A stretch of 64,000 bases of DNA from Isoetes taiwanensis (GCA_021234155.1 JAJEKV010000059.1:2682182-2746181); one strand, 5' to 3'. Numbered from the stretch's first letter, positions 21,280-32,141 are shown. Made by a program: numbers and translations. Notes: generated by a model from the sequence alone, not told the origin.

Positions 21280-22958
21280 AAGTGTGATTTATCTGCGTTT
21301 CGAGATAAGCAGATAAATCCGCTTCTTGAGGCTAGTTGGCGTGTCCCCCTTCGAGTATTTAAGTCTGCCTCCCTCGCCTTTCTCCCCATCAGCCGTTTCG
21401 AGCCTTCTCCTCCATCGGTCGCTGGTTCCCCCACCCCTCCCACCCTTTGATGCCTTTGGTTCTCCTTTAGTTTGGCCTTTTCCGCTTTGAGTGTTTTCCT
21501 TGTTGGGTCTGTTATTGCTTTCCTTTCTCTGTTCTTGCTTAGAGGTAGCCTCTACTATTTGCGTATAGTGGTTCTTTAGGTCCTCGTGCGACATTGGTGG
21601 CCCTTATCTTGAGTCTGGTTTTTGTAGAGACTCTTTGGTAGGTGCAGTAGCTTCCCCCTTTGGACATGCTTTGGTGTATAGGTCTTGCTTGCTTGGAGGG
21701 TTTTTGGATGTTGTGATGGCCCTCGTGTCGGTGTCATACCAGTTCTCACGCCGATCAGTGGGGAGGACTTGGGTATTGTGGTGGCCATCGTGCCTTGAAT
21801 CTTGGCCCGCCTTCTAGGGTTTGGGAGCCTTTGTGCTTGGGGTAGGGCCCGCGTGCCCGACTGGTTGCTTTGAAGGCCCTCGTGCCTGGGCGAGGGCCCT
21901 CATGCCCGTGGTTGTCGGCCCTTGTGCCCTTGTACTCTTTTGTGCACTTTTGTGATGGCCCTCGTGCCAGGTGGTAGGCCCTCGTGCCTGTGCGGTGGCC
22001 TGGTGGCCCGAGATGATTTCTGTTTTGCAGGCTTACGCGATGCTGCGGTTGGACGGGTTGCTTTGGAGGCCCTCGTGCCTGGGGAAGGGCCCTCGTGCCC
22101 GATGGTCGTTGGACGGGTGGTTTTGCAGGTTTAGGTTGGGAGCGGTTTATATGGAGGGATGTGTCGTCCCAGTGGCTTCCTCAGGTGGGGTCGTCGCTAT
22201 GCGTAGCCTGCAAAACAGAAATCATCTCGGGCCACCAGGCCACCGCACAGGCACGAGGGCCTACCACCTGGCACGAGGGCCATCACAAAAGTGCACAAAA
22301 GAGTACAAGGGCACAAGGGCCGACAACCACGGGCATGAGGGCCCTCCCCCAGGCACGAGGGCCTTCAAAGCAACCAGTCGGGCATGCGGGCTCTACCCCA
22401 AGCACAAAGGCTCCCAAACCCTAGAAGGCGGGCCAAGGTTCAAGGCACGATGGCCACCACAATACCCAAGTCCTCCCCACTGATCGGCGTGAGAACTGGT
22501 ATGACACCGACACGAGGGCCATCACAACATCCAAAAACCCTCCAAGCAAGCAAGACCTATACACCAAAGCATGTCCAAAGGGGGAAGCTACTGCACCTAC
22601 CAAAGAGTCTCTACAAAAACCAGACTCAAGATAAGGGCCACCAACGTCGCACGAGGACCTAAAGAACCACTATATGCAAATAGTAGAGGCTACCTCTAAG
22701 CAAGAACAGAGAAAGGAAAGCAATAACAGACCCAACAAGGAAAACACTCAAAGCGGAAAAGGCCAAACTAAAGGAGAACCAAAGGCATCAAAGGGTGGGA
22801 GGGGTGGGGGAACCAGCGACCGATGGAGGAGAAGGCTCGAAACGGCTGATGGGGAGAAAGGCGAGGGAGGCAGACTTAAATACTCGAAGGGGGACACGCC
22901 AACTAGCCTCAAGAAGCGGATTTATCTGCTTATCTCGAAACGCAGATAAATCACACTT
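21280..22958. repeat. Foldback element with about 755-bp inverted arms
   Basis: The left arm (21,280-22,039) is repeated in reverse at 22,201-22,958 with few differences, leaving a loop of about 160 bp. The outer ends are AAGTGTGATTTATCTGCG and its inverse. The inner parts of both arms contain degenerate GGCCCTCGTGCC repeats. The arms encode the same chance ORF in opposite directions (21,576-21,788 and 22,384-22,662), which is a by-product of the inversion. A transcript would fold into a long double-stranded RNA. No transposase is present. Confidence 0.92.
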
Positions 22959-23204
22959 CTAGAGCCTAGTTGCACCTAGCAACACCCAACAACACCAACA
23001 ACCATGCTGTTGCTTGTACGTAGGTATCGGTCTTGAGTAGCTTTGGCCTTTAGGTCAACCTGTCCGTCAGTACCTTGTTAGGTTTGGCTGCTGCAGTGTG
23101 AAGCCTCGGAGAGGAGGTCCTTAGGTTCTTTCTTTTCTGCCTCTTTTTTTCAGCATGGTTGTTGGTGTTGTTGGGTGTTGCTAGGTGCAACTAGGCTCTA
23201 GAAG
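22956..23204. repeat. Small foldback, 249 bp, perfect 54-bp arms
   Basis: Arms 22,956-23,009 and 23,151-23,204 are exact inverse copies that start CTTCTAGAGCCTAGTTGCAC. Its left arm overlaps the outer end of the large foldback by three bases. The 141-bp spacer begins with GTACGTAGGTATCGG and ends CTCTTTTTTTCAG, resembling an intron, but this is only suggestive. Confidence 0.88.
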
Positions 23205-23832
23205 CACTTTTTAGCATGTTTTAATCATTCACGAAATTATTTGTGAAAAAGAGCTAAAATTTAAGCATTTTTAGCATGCTTTTTCTATCTACATGATCAC
23301 TCCAATAAAAATCATCTTATGACATAGCATTGTTGAAGGGCCCTAAGGCGTATTCATCCGTATCAAAACTAGATTTGTGTAGACTTACAAGCATATAATC
23401 GAATCATTCATCTTTAAGATTACTTAATTTGTTCACTTAAAGCAAATAATCGAAGTGCTAGCCTCTTTCCAATAGTTTAGAAATAAATGGTTGTTCTTCT
23501 TGCTTTTCTTATTAAAGAGTATGAATCAAACAACAATGAGTACAAATTAGTAATTTGAAGCTTTTACTAGTTGAAAGATGACTGACATGATCAAAATAAC
23601 TCAAGTTTTAGGAATCATTAAATTAGAAGCACAATATAAGCTTTAAAACAAGAAGATTACCAACATGTTACTAAGGAAAGAAAAATAAGCACCAAAGAAA
23701 TGGCAAATTGATTTACAACAAGTAGTTCTTAAACTTCATATTTCAAGCAAATGTTAAACTAGTAAAATGACTACCAAAGATAATTCACAAGTAGTTCTTA
23801 GACTTCATATCTAAAGCAAATGATAAACTAGT
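23205..23832. other. Intergenic, no gene seen
   Basis: AT-rich sequence with a short direct repeat: AAGTAGTTCTTAAACTTCAT at about 23,719 recurs slightly altered at 23,790, together with the following CAAATG and AAACTAGT words. No coding signal. It lies just downstream of the methyltransferase stop codon and may contain its 3' untranslated region. Confidence 0.45.
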
Positions 23833-24408
23833 TTAATAATCAATAGGTTCTTCTTCATCAGTTCCATTCTTCTCTTTCTCCTTTTCAAGGCCAATGTTTA
23901 CCAAAGGAATTGTTGATGAAGCCCTGGGAGTCTCTTCAAGAATTGTAATAGCAGGATCAAGCTCTGCAAAAACAATCTTCTCATCAGGCCTACCACTAGG
24001 TGGTGGCTGAATCTCAGAGAAAGTTTCTGTTAGAGTTCCATTATAGCTTTTGTCGCCTAACTCTTGATTTTCATCATGCAAGGACTCAAAAGAACTTATT
24101 CTTGATTTTATGAAACCAACATTTTCTTGATCAATATCAACACAGATAACGTTTCGTCCTTTCTTAAGGGCACAGATAGCAGTTGTTCCTGATCCAGAAA
24201 AAGCATCCAGCACCCAGTCACCTGGTCTTGAAAACCAAGTAATAAGCTTAGAAATTAACTCCTGGGGCTTTTGATAATGTGACACTATTGTCCCTGTCTC
24301 TGAGGATCTTTCAAATTTTGAAGCATAGCTGGATAACAAAACACGTTGCTTGGTGGTTGAGTTTCATCTGTTGTATTGTAATGCTGCATACTCCTTTTAC
24401 CATCAAGA
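23833..24408 (-). CDS. ParB-like/DNA-methyltransferase gene, last exon (methyltransferase C-terminal half)
   Basis: This exon carries the S-adenosylmethionine-binding end of a beta-class amino-methyltransferase: HYQKPQELISKLITWFSRPG (motif X region), DWVLDAFSGSGTTAICALKK (motif I, bacterial consensus D-P-F-x-G-S-G-T-T) and NVICVDID (motif II). An acidic tail ending EEEPIDY and TAA follows. The acceptor TATAG at 24,409-24,413 joins in frame to the exon at 29.5-29.6 kb. A frame break near 24,343 lies in a T-run; upstream of it the frame reads HYNTTDETQPPSNVF. In bacteria such enzymes methylate adenine N6 or cytosine N4. The specificity here is unknown. Confidence 0.82.
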
Positions 24409-25662
24409 CTATAAACAAGATTACTTATTAAACGGGAGAGTAACATTGCTCCCGTTTCAAAGATTCCCTTCTAAAAAACGGCACTCTTTCAAAAGTGGCA
24501 CTTTTTAGAAAATGTTCATCACTTTGAGAAAACTAAAATTTATATTATGCAATTTTAGCCCCCCTACAACTCGACAACTTTGCATCTGAACACGGTTGCA
24601 TATTAAACGAGAGTGTTCCAGCACTCCCGTTTAAAGATTCCCTTCTAAAAAATATATGCACCATTCGAAATGGACCATTAAGGGGTCGTGTCCAAAAAAT
24701 CATAGTATTTACAATTTAATACATGCTATTTTAGCAGAAAATTATTTTTTCATCACGGGTCCAACAAATCAACACTTTAAAATAGAACTTTTAGGGGTTA
24801 AGTCCATAACACTATGGTGATTAAGATTTAATATATGCCATTTTGACTGCATTTTATTTTTTCTGGCACTGGGTTATTGTGAACCCTGAATTTAGGGGAA
24901 TATAGTTTTCAACACAAAATTGAAAAAAGGTCTGTAATAAAAGTTCTAGTATTTTCAAAATTTGAAGATAAAATCTTCAGAACTACCCACAAAATTTACA
25001 CTTAGTGAGCAAAGTGTATTCTGGAATACTTGCAAAACATACACTTAGTGAGCAAGTGTATTCCGGAATACACTTTTTCTCTACTTTAGAGTGTACAGTA
25101 AAGTGTGAGGACTGCTGAACGAGGGATCCAGCTCATCATTATTTTCATTTAGAAACAAAGACATGAAAAAAAAATATCAAACCTTTTTTGTATTTTGGAA
25201 TACACTTCGTTTTCTGTAATTGCAAAAGAGAAAAATAAACCAACATCAACTAGGCTTTTTGGCATTTTTAATAAGCCTGCGATTTTGATGCCTCGATTAT
25301 TTACATGACCTTGGTGAGTTTTTTGGTTTTTTTTGTAGGGATACGGGAATACGGATTTTAAATAATCTTTGTCTGGTTTGTGGTGACCAGGGATACTGGG
25401 TCATGGTCAAAAAAGAATTTGGGAAATGTATTCTGGAATACGTTTTGTATTCCAGAATAGGATTTTGCTATCGACGGGAGAGGGGGCGAATTTTTTTTCT
25501 CGCCTCCTCTGGTTTGATGCGGCGATAATCCTGCTCGGTGATCTACATCGACTCCATCTTGGTGTTTTGAAACCCTGAGTGTTGCTGGCGTCTGCTGGGT
25601 GATCTACATCGACTCCAGTTTCGTGTTCTAAAACCCTAAGTGTTGATGGCGGCTCTAGTCTG

Positions 25663-26440
25663 TTGCAGTGGCGGCTGTTGCGGTTGAAGATCAAGATCTT
25701 AGCTTCAGGGCAGAAATGGTTAGGTAAAGACCTCAATGTTTATTATAATAGACTGGTACATATGGATGAAGCTCGTTTGCCGCATCAAGCCTTGTTAGAA
25801 TCACAGTCAGCAGTAGGTCACAATGGATGGTACCAACAACTTGTCTCATGGTCAGAATGGTGGGGCATTAGTCTTGTAGATTTGCCAGATAGTGATGTGG
25901 GCTTGCGAGATCTAGTAATGGACAAAACATGGCAAAAACTATGGAGTCAACCAGGAGTTAAGATGGAATTCTATCAGAAGGAAGTGAATCCAATGTTGGT
26001 ATATGTGGAACAAGAGTATTTGCATGCACATGTAGGGTTGAGGAAGAGACGGCTCATATCACAAATGAGATTAAGTAGCCATCATCTAGAGATAGAAGCA
26101 GGAAGAGGGAATACACCACGTGAACTTCGATTTTGTCCTTGCTGCCGTGAAGCTCAAATTGAAGATGAACATCATGCTTTTCTAAAATGTAATATGTTTA
26201 CGGACTTGCGAAAGAAGTATAACATTGATGGAGCTAATTTTTCTGAGTTTCTTTCATTGGAGCCGACACTTCTAGGAGACTTTCTCCAAGAGTGGTGGGA
26301 GCTCCGAAAGGAAACTCTAGATTTGAACCAATATATCGATGAGATTGAGGCTCAAGGCCTCATTTAGTTGTATTATGCCGCCTATGGACCTGGGGGTCTC
26401 AAAGGGCGTGACAAATAAATAAATAAATAAATAAATAAAT
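25663..26440 (+). mobile_element. 5'-truncated LINE (ORF2 C-terminus)
   Basis: Encodes the last part of an L1-like ORF2: LPHQALLES, NPMLVYVEQEYLHA, RRLISQMRLSSHHLEIEAG, then the C-terminal zinc knuckle CPCCREAQIEDEHHAFLKC. After TAG come a short 3' untranslated hairpin (GACCTGGGGGTC) and an (AAAT)n tail at 26,414-26,440. It is homologous to the ends of both LINEs at 49-57.7 kb. Clear homology starts at about 25,690, so over 80 percent of the element is missing, as is usual for dead-on-arrival LINE insertions. Confidence 0.88.
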
Positions 26441-26995
26441 GTCTGAATTTTTTTTCTTGCTTAGTTAGAATGGATGTCTCGCTAGTCATGAAAGTGCACA
26501 ACATGGCCATTGCACTAGAAATTGTCAGCATACTAGATTTTCCAAACTAGAGAGTAGAGGCGTTCATTTTTCTGCACAAAGGTTCTGCCGTGTATTTCCA
26601 TGTCCAGATTCATGCATATGCTTACATGTTTTACAATCAGAGTGTTTAGTGTGCTTATGATGCATGCAATGCTTATTGAATGTAAAACCTGATGTGCCTA
26701 TGTTCTGTATTACAATTAACAAGTTACAAGAACTTTCAGATATCCATGAGAATTCCTCTAGTGAGAGAATAATCTCATCTGCAAAACAGTTTAATCTCTA
26801 GTGGTTAAATGATGACAATGTTTGTGATTGTGATAGGCACATCGTGGTTGCTTTGGGGTCATCTACAATGTCAGCAATTTCTTGTTTGAATGTAACTCCT
26901 TCAGTCTACTTTCTGCATCTCTCCATCCTTTTATGAAAAACGTTTTCTGGCAGCGTATTTTTCTCGTTTTTTCAACTGCTCATGAAACATACTCA
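26441..26995. other. Interior of the inverted-repeat transposon, no gene seen
   Basis: AT-rich DNA without a convincing reading frame between the truncated LINE and the next LINE remnant. Confidence 0.4.
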
Positions 26996-27225
26996 TTCTG
27001 TGTATTTCTGAAGCTCTAAAAAAATTTTACAAATGTTTTTTGTAGCTTAGCTTTGGAGAATGCATTTAACGCTATCAAATGATTCTGAAGGCCTTGTTTG
27101 GAGGCGGACATCCACACAATGTTATCAGCATAAGCAAAATTGGGATGCGCGATTGTGCAAGCATGGAGCCTTCTCCACCCAAAGTCTGCAAAAAGGACTC
27201 CAGTTCATCAACATAAAAGCCAAAT
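26996..27225 (-). mobile_element. LINE reverse transcriptase remnant
   Basis: Two adjacent minus-strand frames give VDELESFLQTLGGEGSM and then AHPNFAYADNIVWMSASKQG with LQNHLIALNAFSK. This matches the region around the catalytic box of the LINEs further right (IDELENWM..., FADDIVLISKS, GLQRHLDVL), with ADD changed to ADN. A frameshift between the two parts and the lost aspartate show it is dead. It was not joined to the fragment at 25.7 kb, which has the opposite orientation. Confidence 0.72.
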
Positions 27226-28880
27226 AACGCAGGGAAATCTTCCTTTGTGAAGTGCCATTTGTGTATCGAATTTTCCCCTCACCATGTTTGTCAAGGTATT
27301 TTTATGAACAGTCATTTGATGAAACAGTATGTGTCTGGTTCTCATATTTGATGAGTTTTGGAAGTCAGATAGGTTCCGAGAAGAGGCAATGGTGTCAGTT
27401 TCCAGATTGCAGAGCTGAGTTTTAAGTTTATTTCCACTATGATTAAGATGTGATATTGTTAAAAACATCCCAAGATGGAAGAATTGGCAGGAATCGGAAA
27501 ATTTTCTTCTTTGTATCGTGTGGCTGTTTCCCAAATGTCCAATCTCTCCAGAAGTAGAATCATAATATTGATAAGTTGCAAGATGTAGAATTGTAGATTG
27601 ATAAGTTGCAAAAAGTTCAAATGCATTGCTAAAGTGGAAAGAATTCAAATAGAAAAATTATGGGCTTGTATTCATGGAGTAGACATGGTAGTTGTAGCAC
27701 TAATACCAACGATTCTAGATATCAAAACGGTTTCTCATTACATTTTTAGTAGAAACTAATATGATATTGAAAACTGTAACAACTTCCCACATTTTCCACG
27801 CATCTGGTTAAACATCTAAATGGAAATTGCAAGTGTGGAAGCATAGTGTGGAAGCACGAACACAAGCATGGAAAATTTGGGAGGTTTGGGAGAGTTAAAG
27901 GGCAAATTCAGAAGCAGGGGTTGCAGGGGTTACGTCTGTGAAAAAGATGGCAATGTTGATCTCTTTGTCAAAAATTTTGCTTTGATTTACACAAAACTTA
28001 AGCATCCATGTTCTAGACCCATGTCTATTTTTGCACAAAGACTAGGACATAACACCATGACTTAGGCTTTTGAATATTTGAGGTTCATACTAAGTCTCCA
28101 TTTATTCTTCAAAGATTCCAAAGATGCAGGATGGCCATTATAACGAGTGTGGGGTGCAGGTGATTTGAAAATATCCCATAAAACATGTAAAATAGACCTG
28201 AACATTTAGTTCACTGTACATCTCTTTCACCTTTGAAACATGTGAACGATCTGCCTTTCCATAATTATCCTAACATGCCAACAGTCAAATGTTAGGGCAA
28301 TTTCTGCATGATTGACTGATTGCTTCAAAGCCTACCTTGAGAATTGCTTTTTGTTCAGTGTTGGCATGTTGCAAAGCTTGGACAATTAACCACGAACATT
28401 TTGCATCTTCTATGTCAGTACCAATCTGAAAACATTAAAATGTTCATCAGAAGTTCAGAACGTGAATAGTGAATTAATATACGAGTAAAACTTATTTCAA
28501 CACCTTCCCAATAAGCTATGGGGTACCAAAGCAGTCCAGATAGTCATCCTGCATGTGACGCCATTTAAGAATTAAATAAATAGACAAGAGAAGGAAGATT
28601 GTTGTAGTATTGCTCATAAAGCAACCTAGTACTTGTTTGAAGTGATAAGATGAAACTTAGATCTAACCAGCTCTGAATTTCCTAGATCTTTAATGCTCGG
28701 TGATGGAAGAAAGAGCCATGCCAGATTCAAAGAACCGATGAGCATGATCCGATTCAAACCCTAAACCCTAATCGACCAACAGCAGCAGCCAAAGGTTCTG
28801 ATCCCATATGCGCCATCATGACTTCTTGTGAGCCGAAGTAGCAGAGGCCGAATCACACCTAATCGCCAGATCAGGAAAAA
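27226..28880. other. Interior of the inverted-repeat transposon, no recognised gene
   Basis: Contains a 146-codon minus-strand ORF (27,208-27,648) with no family features and AT-rich DNA. At 28,757-28,770 there are two plant-type telomere units (CCCTAAACCCTAA), too few to be meaningful. Confidence 0.4.
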
Positions 28881-29546
28881 AAAGGTCGCCTCCCCTCCCG
28901 TCTGCAAAAAACTTATTCTGGAATACAAAACGTATTCTGGAATACGTTTTCCGCTTTTCGTTGTTTCCACGACCCAGTATCCCCCCTTTAAAATTTTTTT
29001 TCCTCCCTACTAAAATGTTTAAAAAATTGCATGAAAGCCCAGTACTTAAATTGTAGAGGTTGCAGCATGTGCAGAGGTTGCAAGCAAAGTGTATTCTGGA
29101 ATACACTTTGCCTCATGCGCGACGGGCAAAGTGTATTCTGGAATACACATAAGTTGTAAATTTTATATGTGATTGTGGAGATTTTATCTTCAACTTTTGA
29201 ATATACGAAATTTTTGTTACAGATTTTATTTTCATTATTGTAAAAACTTGTACTCCCTTAATTTTAGGGTTCTCTCAAAAAACATTGTTCAAAAAAATTT
29301 AAGTTGTAAAAAAAAACGTCACTTTTAAATGGTATTTTTTCCCTCTGCACAAAATAAATTGCTATTTTGGGGGGGTCAAAACATCATTTTATGTCTTAAA
29401 ACTTTTTTTTGCCCTATTTTGACCCCTTTTTTATTAAAAAAAGGGAATCTTTGAGGAATATTCCTTTTGCTCCCGTTTCAATGTTATTCTCCCGTTTAAT
29501 AAGTTATCTTGTTTATAATATCCAATATGGAGATACTCTAACTTAC

Positions 29547-30350
29547 TGATTGTTCGAGAAAAAATGGGCAGTATATAGGGGAGGCTTAGCAATTGTTCTT
29601 GAACAGTGGCCAGCAAACCCATGGTTGGGATATTCATAGTTGCCTGACGATCTTATTTTGTTTTGTTTTATTTTGTTTTGTTACAATTTTCCACTTGTTT
29701 CTTATGACGGGTTTACTTCCCCGGGTCTTACTTGGGCTTCGGCCCCTTGCATGTACTCGTCCCATAACCCGCTGGGTTCCCGTGGACGTTAAAATCTTAT
29801 CTTATCTTATCTTATCTTATCCTATCTTTAACATTTGTTTTTATTCTGCAAGAACTAGAAATCAAAAAAATGAATGGTGCATTTCAAAATGGAAACATGT
29901 TTCAACTTACCACACACAACCCTCAAAACCAACATTGCAAATTATAGATAGTGGCTTTATCACAGACATTGTTTGAACATCTGAATGAAATAATATTACT
30001 CTCCAGTAGGAGGAGGTAGTGACCTCTTTAAATCCTTCCAGGAATGCTTCCACCTCTTTCCAAGTAAAAGCCTCATCATCAAAAGGACTATCCTTTATCT
30101 TGAAGCCATAAGGTATATTAGCGACGCATAATGTGAAGTTACGTGATTGAACTACTTGTTTCAATATCCTGCAGTCTCCAACTATGGCCTTGTATAATGC
30201 ATCTTGATTGAAAAGATAGAAATTTTCAAGGTCATTAGCTGACGCAGCTAGAGCAGCTTGACCTTCTGCTTGTGCTTTAAGTTTTTGCCTTTCTTCTTTA
30301 CAGCTTCTTACAAGTTTTAAAAACCCAGCAGGCAATCCATTAGACTTTTT
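29547..30350 (-). CDS. ParB-like/DNA-methyltransferase gene, exons with methyltransferase N-terminal half
   Basis: The first exon (30,350 to about 29,965, after a TTTTTGTAG acceptor) encodes GLPAGFLKLVRSCKEERQKL, then DALYKAIVGDCRILKQVVQS and the catalytic motif IV FTLCVANIPYGFKIKD. N-x-P-Y here corresponds to the D/N-P-P-Y active site of amino-methyltransferases. SSYWRVILFHSDVQTM follows. A second exon (29,643-29,547, acceptor CAG, donor GTAAGT) encodes NYEYPNHGFAGHCSRTIAKP and HFFSNN. Motif IV before motif I is the beta-class order. Between these two exons lies a repeat ending in a (CTTAT)n tail; after the second comes the 5.1-kb transposon. Confidence 0.8.
29650..29828 (+). mobile_element. 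Short retroelement remnant with (CTTAT)n tail
   Basis: A GC-rich stretch with stems (GGGCTTCGGCCCC; ACCCGCTGGGTTCCCGTGG) is followed by GACGTTAAAAT and about six CTTAT units at 29,790-29,827. This looks like the 3' end of a LINE or SINE whose reverse transcription generated a simple-repeat tail. No A or B box of a tRNA-derived SINE could be identified. It lies in an intron of the methyltransferase gene. Confidence 0.5.
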
Positions 30351-30463
30351 CTACAAAAACAAGTCATTCTTTAGTACGAACATGATGTTTATGAAGTCCG
30401 AATAAAAGAAGTTGAGAAAGTAAACCCACTTGAGAACTTATAATCTAATTTTGAAGTACTAAC

Positions 30464-30910
30464 CCATTTACTGAAGTTCGAGGCATATTCTTTAATCAAA
30501 GCATCTCTGGTTGTCAGCGGATAATTTGCTCTGCAGTCTTCCCAAGCATCCAGGTTAAGTGCTTTTAGTAGCTCTAGCTAGCAAGTTACAAGATCTTTTT
30601 GTCTGTACATGAGAATAAAACATTTTTAAAACATTTGTACTGATTAATCTCAAGAGCAAACAACTTACTGCTTTGCTTCATTTGCCATTTCTTCTAGAGT
30701 AAACTCCTTAGCCACGACTTTCTCCAGAAGATGAACTAGTGGCTCTTTGTCCTTAATGCCTTGAAGAGAAATCCATGGAACAATAGTCATCTCCTTCACC
30801 TTAGGCTTAGATAATTTCTTGCTTGCCTTAGGCGCTTTTTCCGTCACAGATTTAGTCTTTAGTTGATTATCTTGAAACATGGAAAAGATTTTTTCTTGAA
30901 GTTCCCAAAT
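30464..30910 (-). CDS. ParB-like/DNA-methyltransferase gene, middle exons
   Basis: Exon 30,910-30,669 (acceptor CATAG, donor GTAAGT) encodes IWELQEKIFSMFQDNQL, a Lys/Ser-rich linker (KAPKASKKLSKPKVKE), then MTIVPWISLQGIKDKEPLVH and LEEMANEAK. Exon about 30,575-30,464 (donor GTTAGT) encodes LNLDAWEDCRANYPLTTRD and EYASNFSKW. TIVPW-LQGIK-KE is shared with the truncated paralogue at 19.7 kb (GIVPWTQLQGIKSKE), which shows the segment is conserved. I do not recognise the domain. It links the ParB-like and methyltransferase parts. The exact acceptor of the second exon is uncertain because the phases do not obviously match. Confidence 0.62.
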
Positions 30911-31205
30911 CTATGAAAACGCAAACTATTAATGCCAAAGGTTTCCTTAAATTTAAATGATTTTCTTTAATGAGCAAAAGAAACCACAAGATTACAACGA
31001 CCACAAATCTATGCACTCTTTTGGAAGAGTGAACTATCCTTAAGTAATCTAGATGCAAATAGTACACCATTGTTGACTATAGGAATTCCAACTTCTAAGA
31101 TTTTTTTGACAAGTAAGTAATGTACATAAGTGCACGCAGTATGAATTCATACACTAGCTTTTTAACACAAGCAATAAACACGCCAACTTGAGTTTAGATG
31201 CAAAC

Positions 31206-32141
31206 CTTTCCACTTCTGAAAGCTAGTTGAAAATAGTTGTCAAACTTTTTGAAGCATGGATGGGTAACAGGTCACTATCATACTGAAGGCAACATTCTGT
31301 TACACAAGTTTCCTTGAGCTTTTGAAGAAGCGGGCCATTCTTTCTGAAGTCTTCACCGTAGCTTTGCTCAAAGTTTATGACTTTCCGATGCATAAAAAGT
31401 ATCTGATCAATGAAACTCATTTGGAGGCGATACTCATTATCAACATTATGAGATACGACTAAAACTTCTAAAACTTTTGCTTCTTCATCAGTTAGACCAA
31501 CATAAACCTTGGCTTCTACCACTTTCCAAGCAGGATTTTTGTTGTCTTCTTTCATTAGTTCCTTCCTTGCTTTATAGTTGTGTGTTCCACCCACGACACA
31601 ATATCGATAGTACTCAAAGCCAGCCTTATTGTACTCTCTTAGAGATGTACATTGATTTGGGTCAACCATAACAATCAGAGGAGTGACTACTGCTTCTTGA
31701 TTAGCCCTCATTCTATCTTTTAAAATGTCAATGTGAGAAGCATACAACTTTCTAACTTGCAAAGGTCTTTGTCCAGAAGCATCTTTAGGAGGTCTTTTGA
31801 TTGTAGCTGTGGAGAGCCTCATCGTGTCAACAACACGTTTGGTAGCATTGATTTGGTTCAGCAGCTTTGTGCTCCTATCAACTTCCTTACTTTTAAGTAC
31901 ACATCCAGGAGCTCTTTTCTTGTCCTTGGGCACTTCTGAACCCTCAATGCGTTGTACCTTCCTCTTCCTTTGCGAAAAAAATGTCTTTAACTTGCTTTCT
32001 TTTGTTTCTAAGCAAGTCCTTATCTAGTGCTCTAGCTAATCCCCCACCATCTTCTTCTTCCTCTTCCTCTTCCTCTTCCTCTTCCTCTTCCTCTTCCTCT
32101 TCCTCTTCCTCTTCCTCTTCCTCTTCCTCTTCCTCTTCTTC
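31206..32141 (-). CDS. ParB-like/DNA-methyltransferase gene, ParB-like exon
   Basis: After a poly-Glu tract and a basic segment (LLRNKRKQVKDIF, later KDKKRAPG), the protein has the layout of a ParB/Srx-type domain: LQVRKLYASHIDILKDRM, PLIVMVDPNQ, YRYCVVGGTHNYKARKEL (bacterial ParB has G-x-R-R-x-x-A), YVGLTDEEAKVLEVLVVSHN and NEYRLQMSFIDQI. In bacteria and phages ParB-like domains bind DNA or nucleotide and are often joined to DNA methylases, which fits the downstream exons. Frame breaks near 31,978 (T7 run) and 31,235 (A5 run) are both in homopolymers. The donor GTTTGC follows FQLAFRSGK. The true start codon is not identified; an upstream exon is likely. Confidence 0.68.

Larger units (their letters stand above)
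24410..29517. mobile_element. About 5.1-kb non-autonomous transposon with long subterminal inverted repeats
   Basis: The two ends are inverse copies: TATAAACAAGAT-ACTTATTAAACGGGAG at 24,410 and its complement ending at 29,517. Homology continues inward for about 1.1 kb on the left (to about 25,500) and 0.64 kb on the right (from about 28,880). The termini share repeated palindromes of the type GTATTCTGGAATAC (near 25,020, 25,065, 25,430, 28,915, 28,935, 29,090 and 29,130), typical of transposase binding sites. A TA target duplication is compatible but not provable. The interior has LINE fragments and no recognisable transposase. It sits in an intron of the methyltransferase gene, and its left terminus overlaps the splice acceptor. 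Confidence 0.8.

Noticed and set aside
21576-22662. Two nearly identical proteins in opposite orientation
   Set aside because: They result from the inverted arms of the foldback and show no coding features.
27208-27648. 146-codon minus-strand ORF inside the large transposon
   Set aside because: No domain, no start context and AT-driven composition; it is not evidence of a transposase.
28757-28770. Interstitial telomere repeat
   Set aside because: Only two CCCTAAA units, within chance expectation and inside a transposon end.
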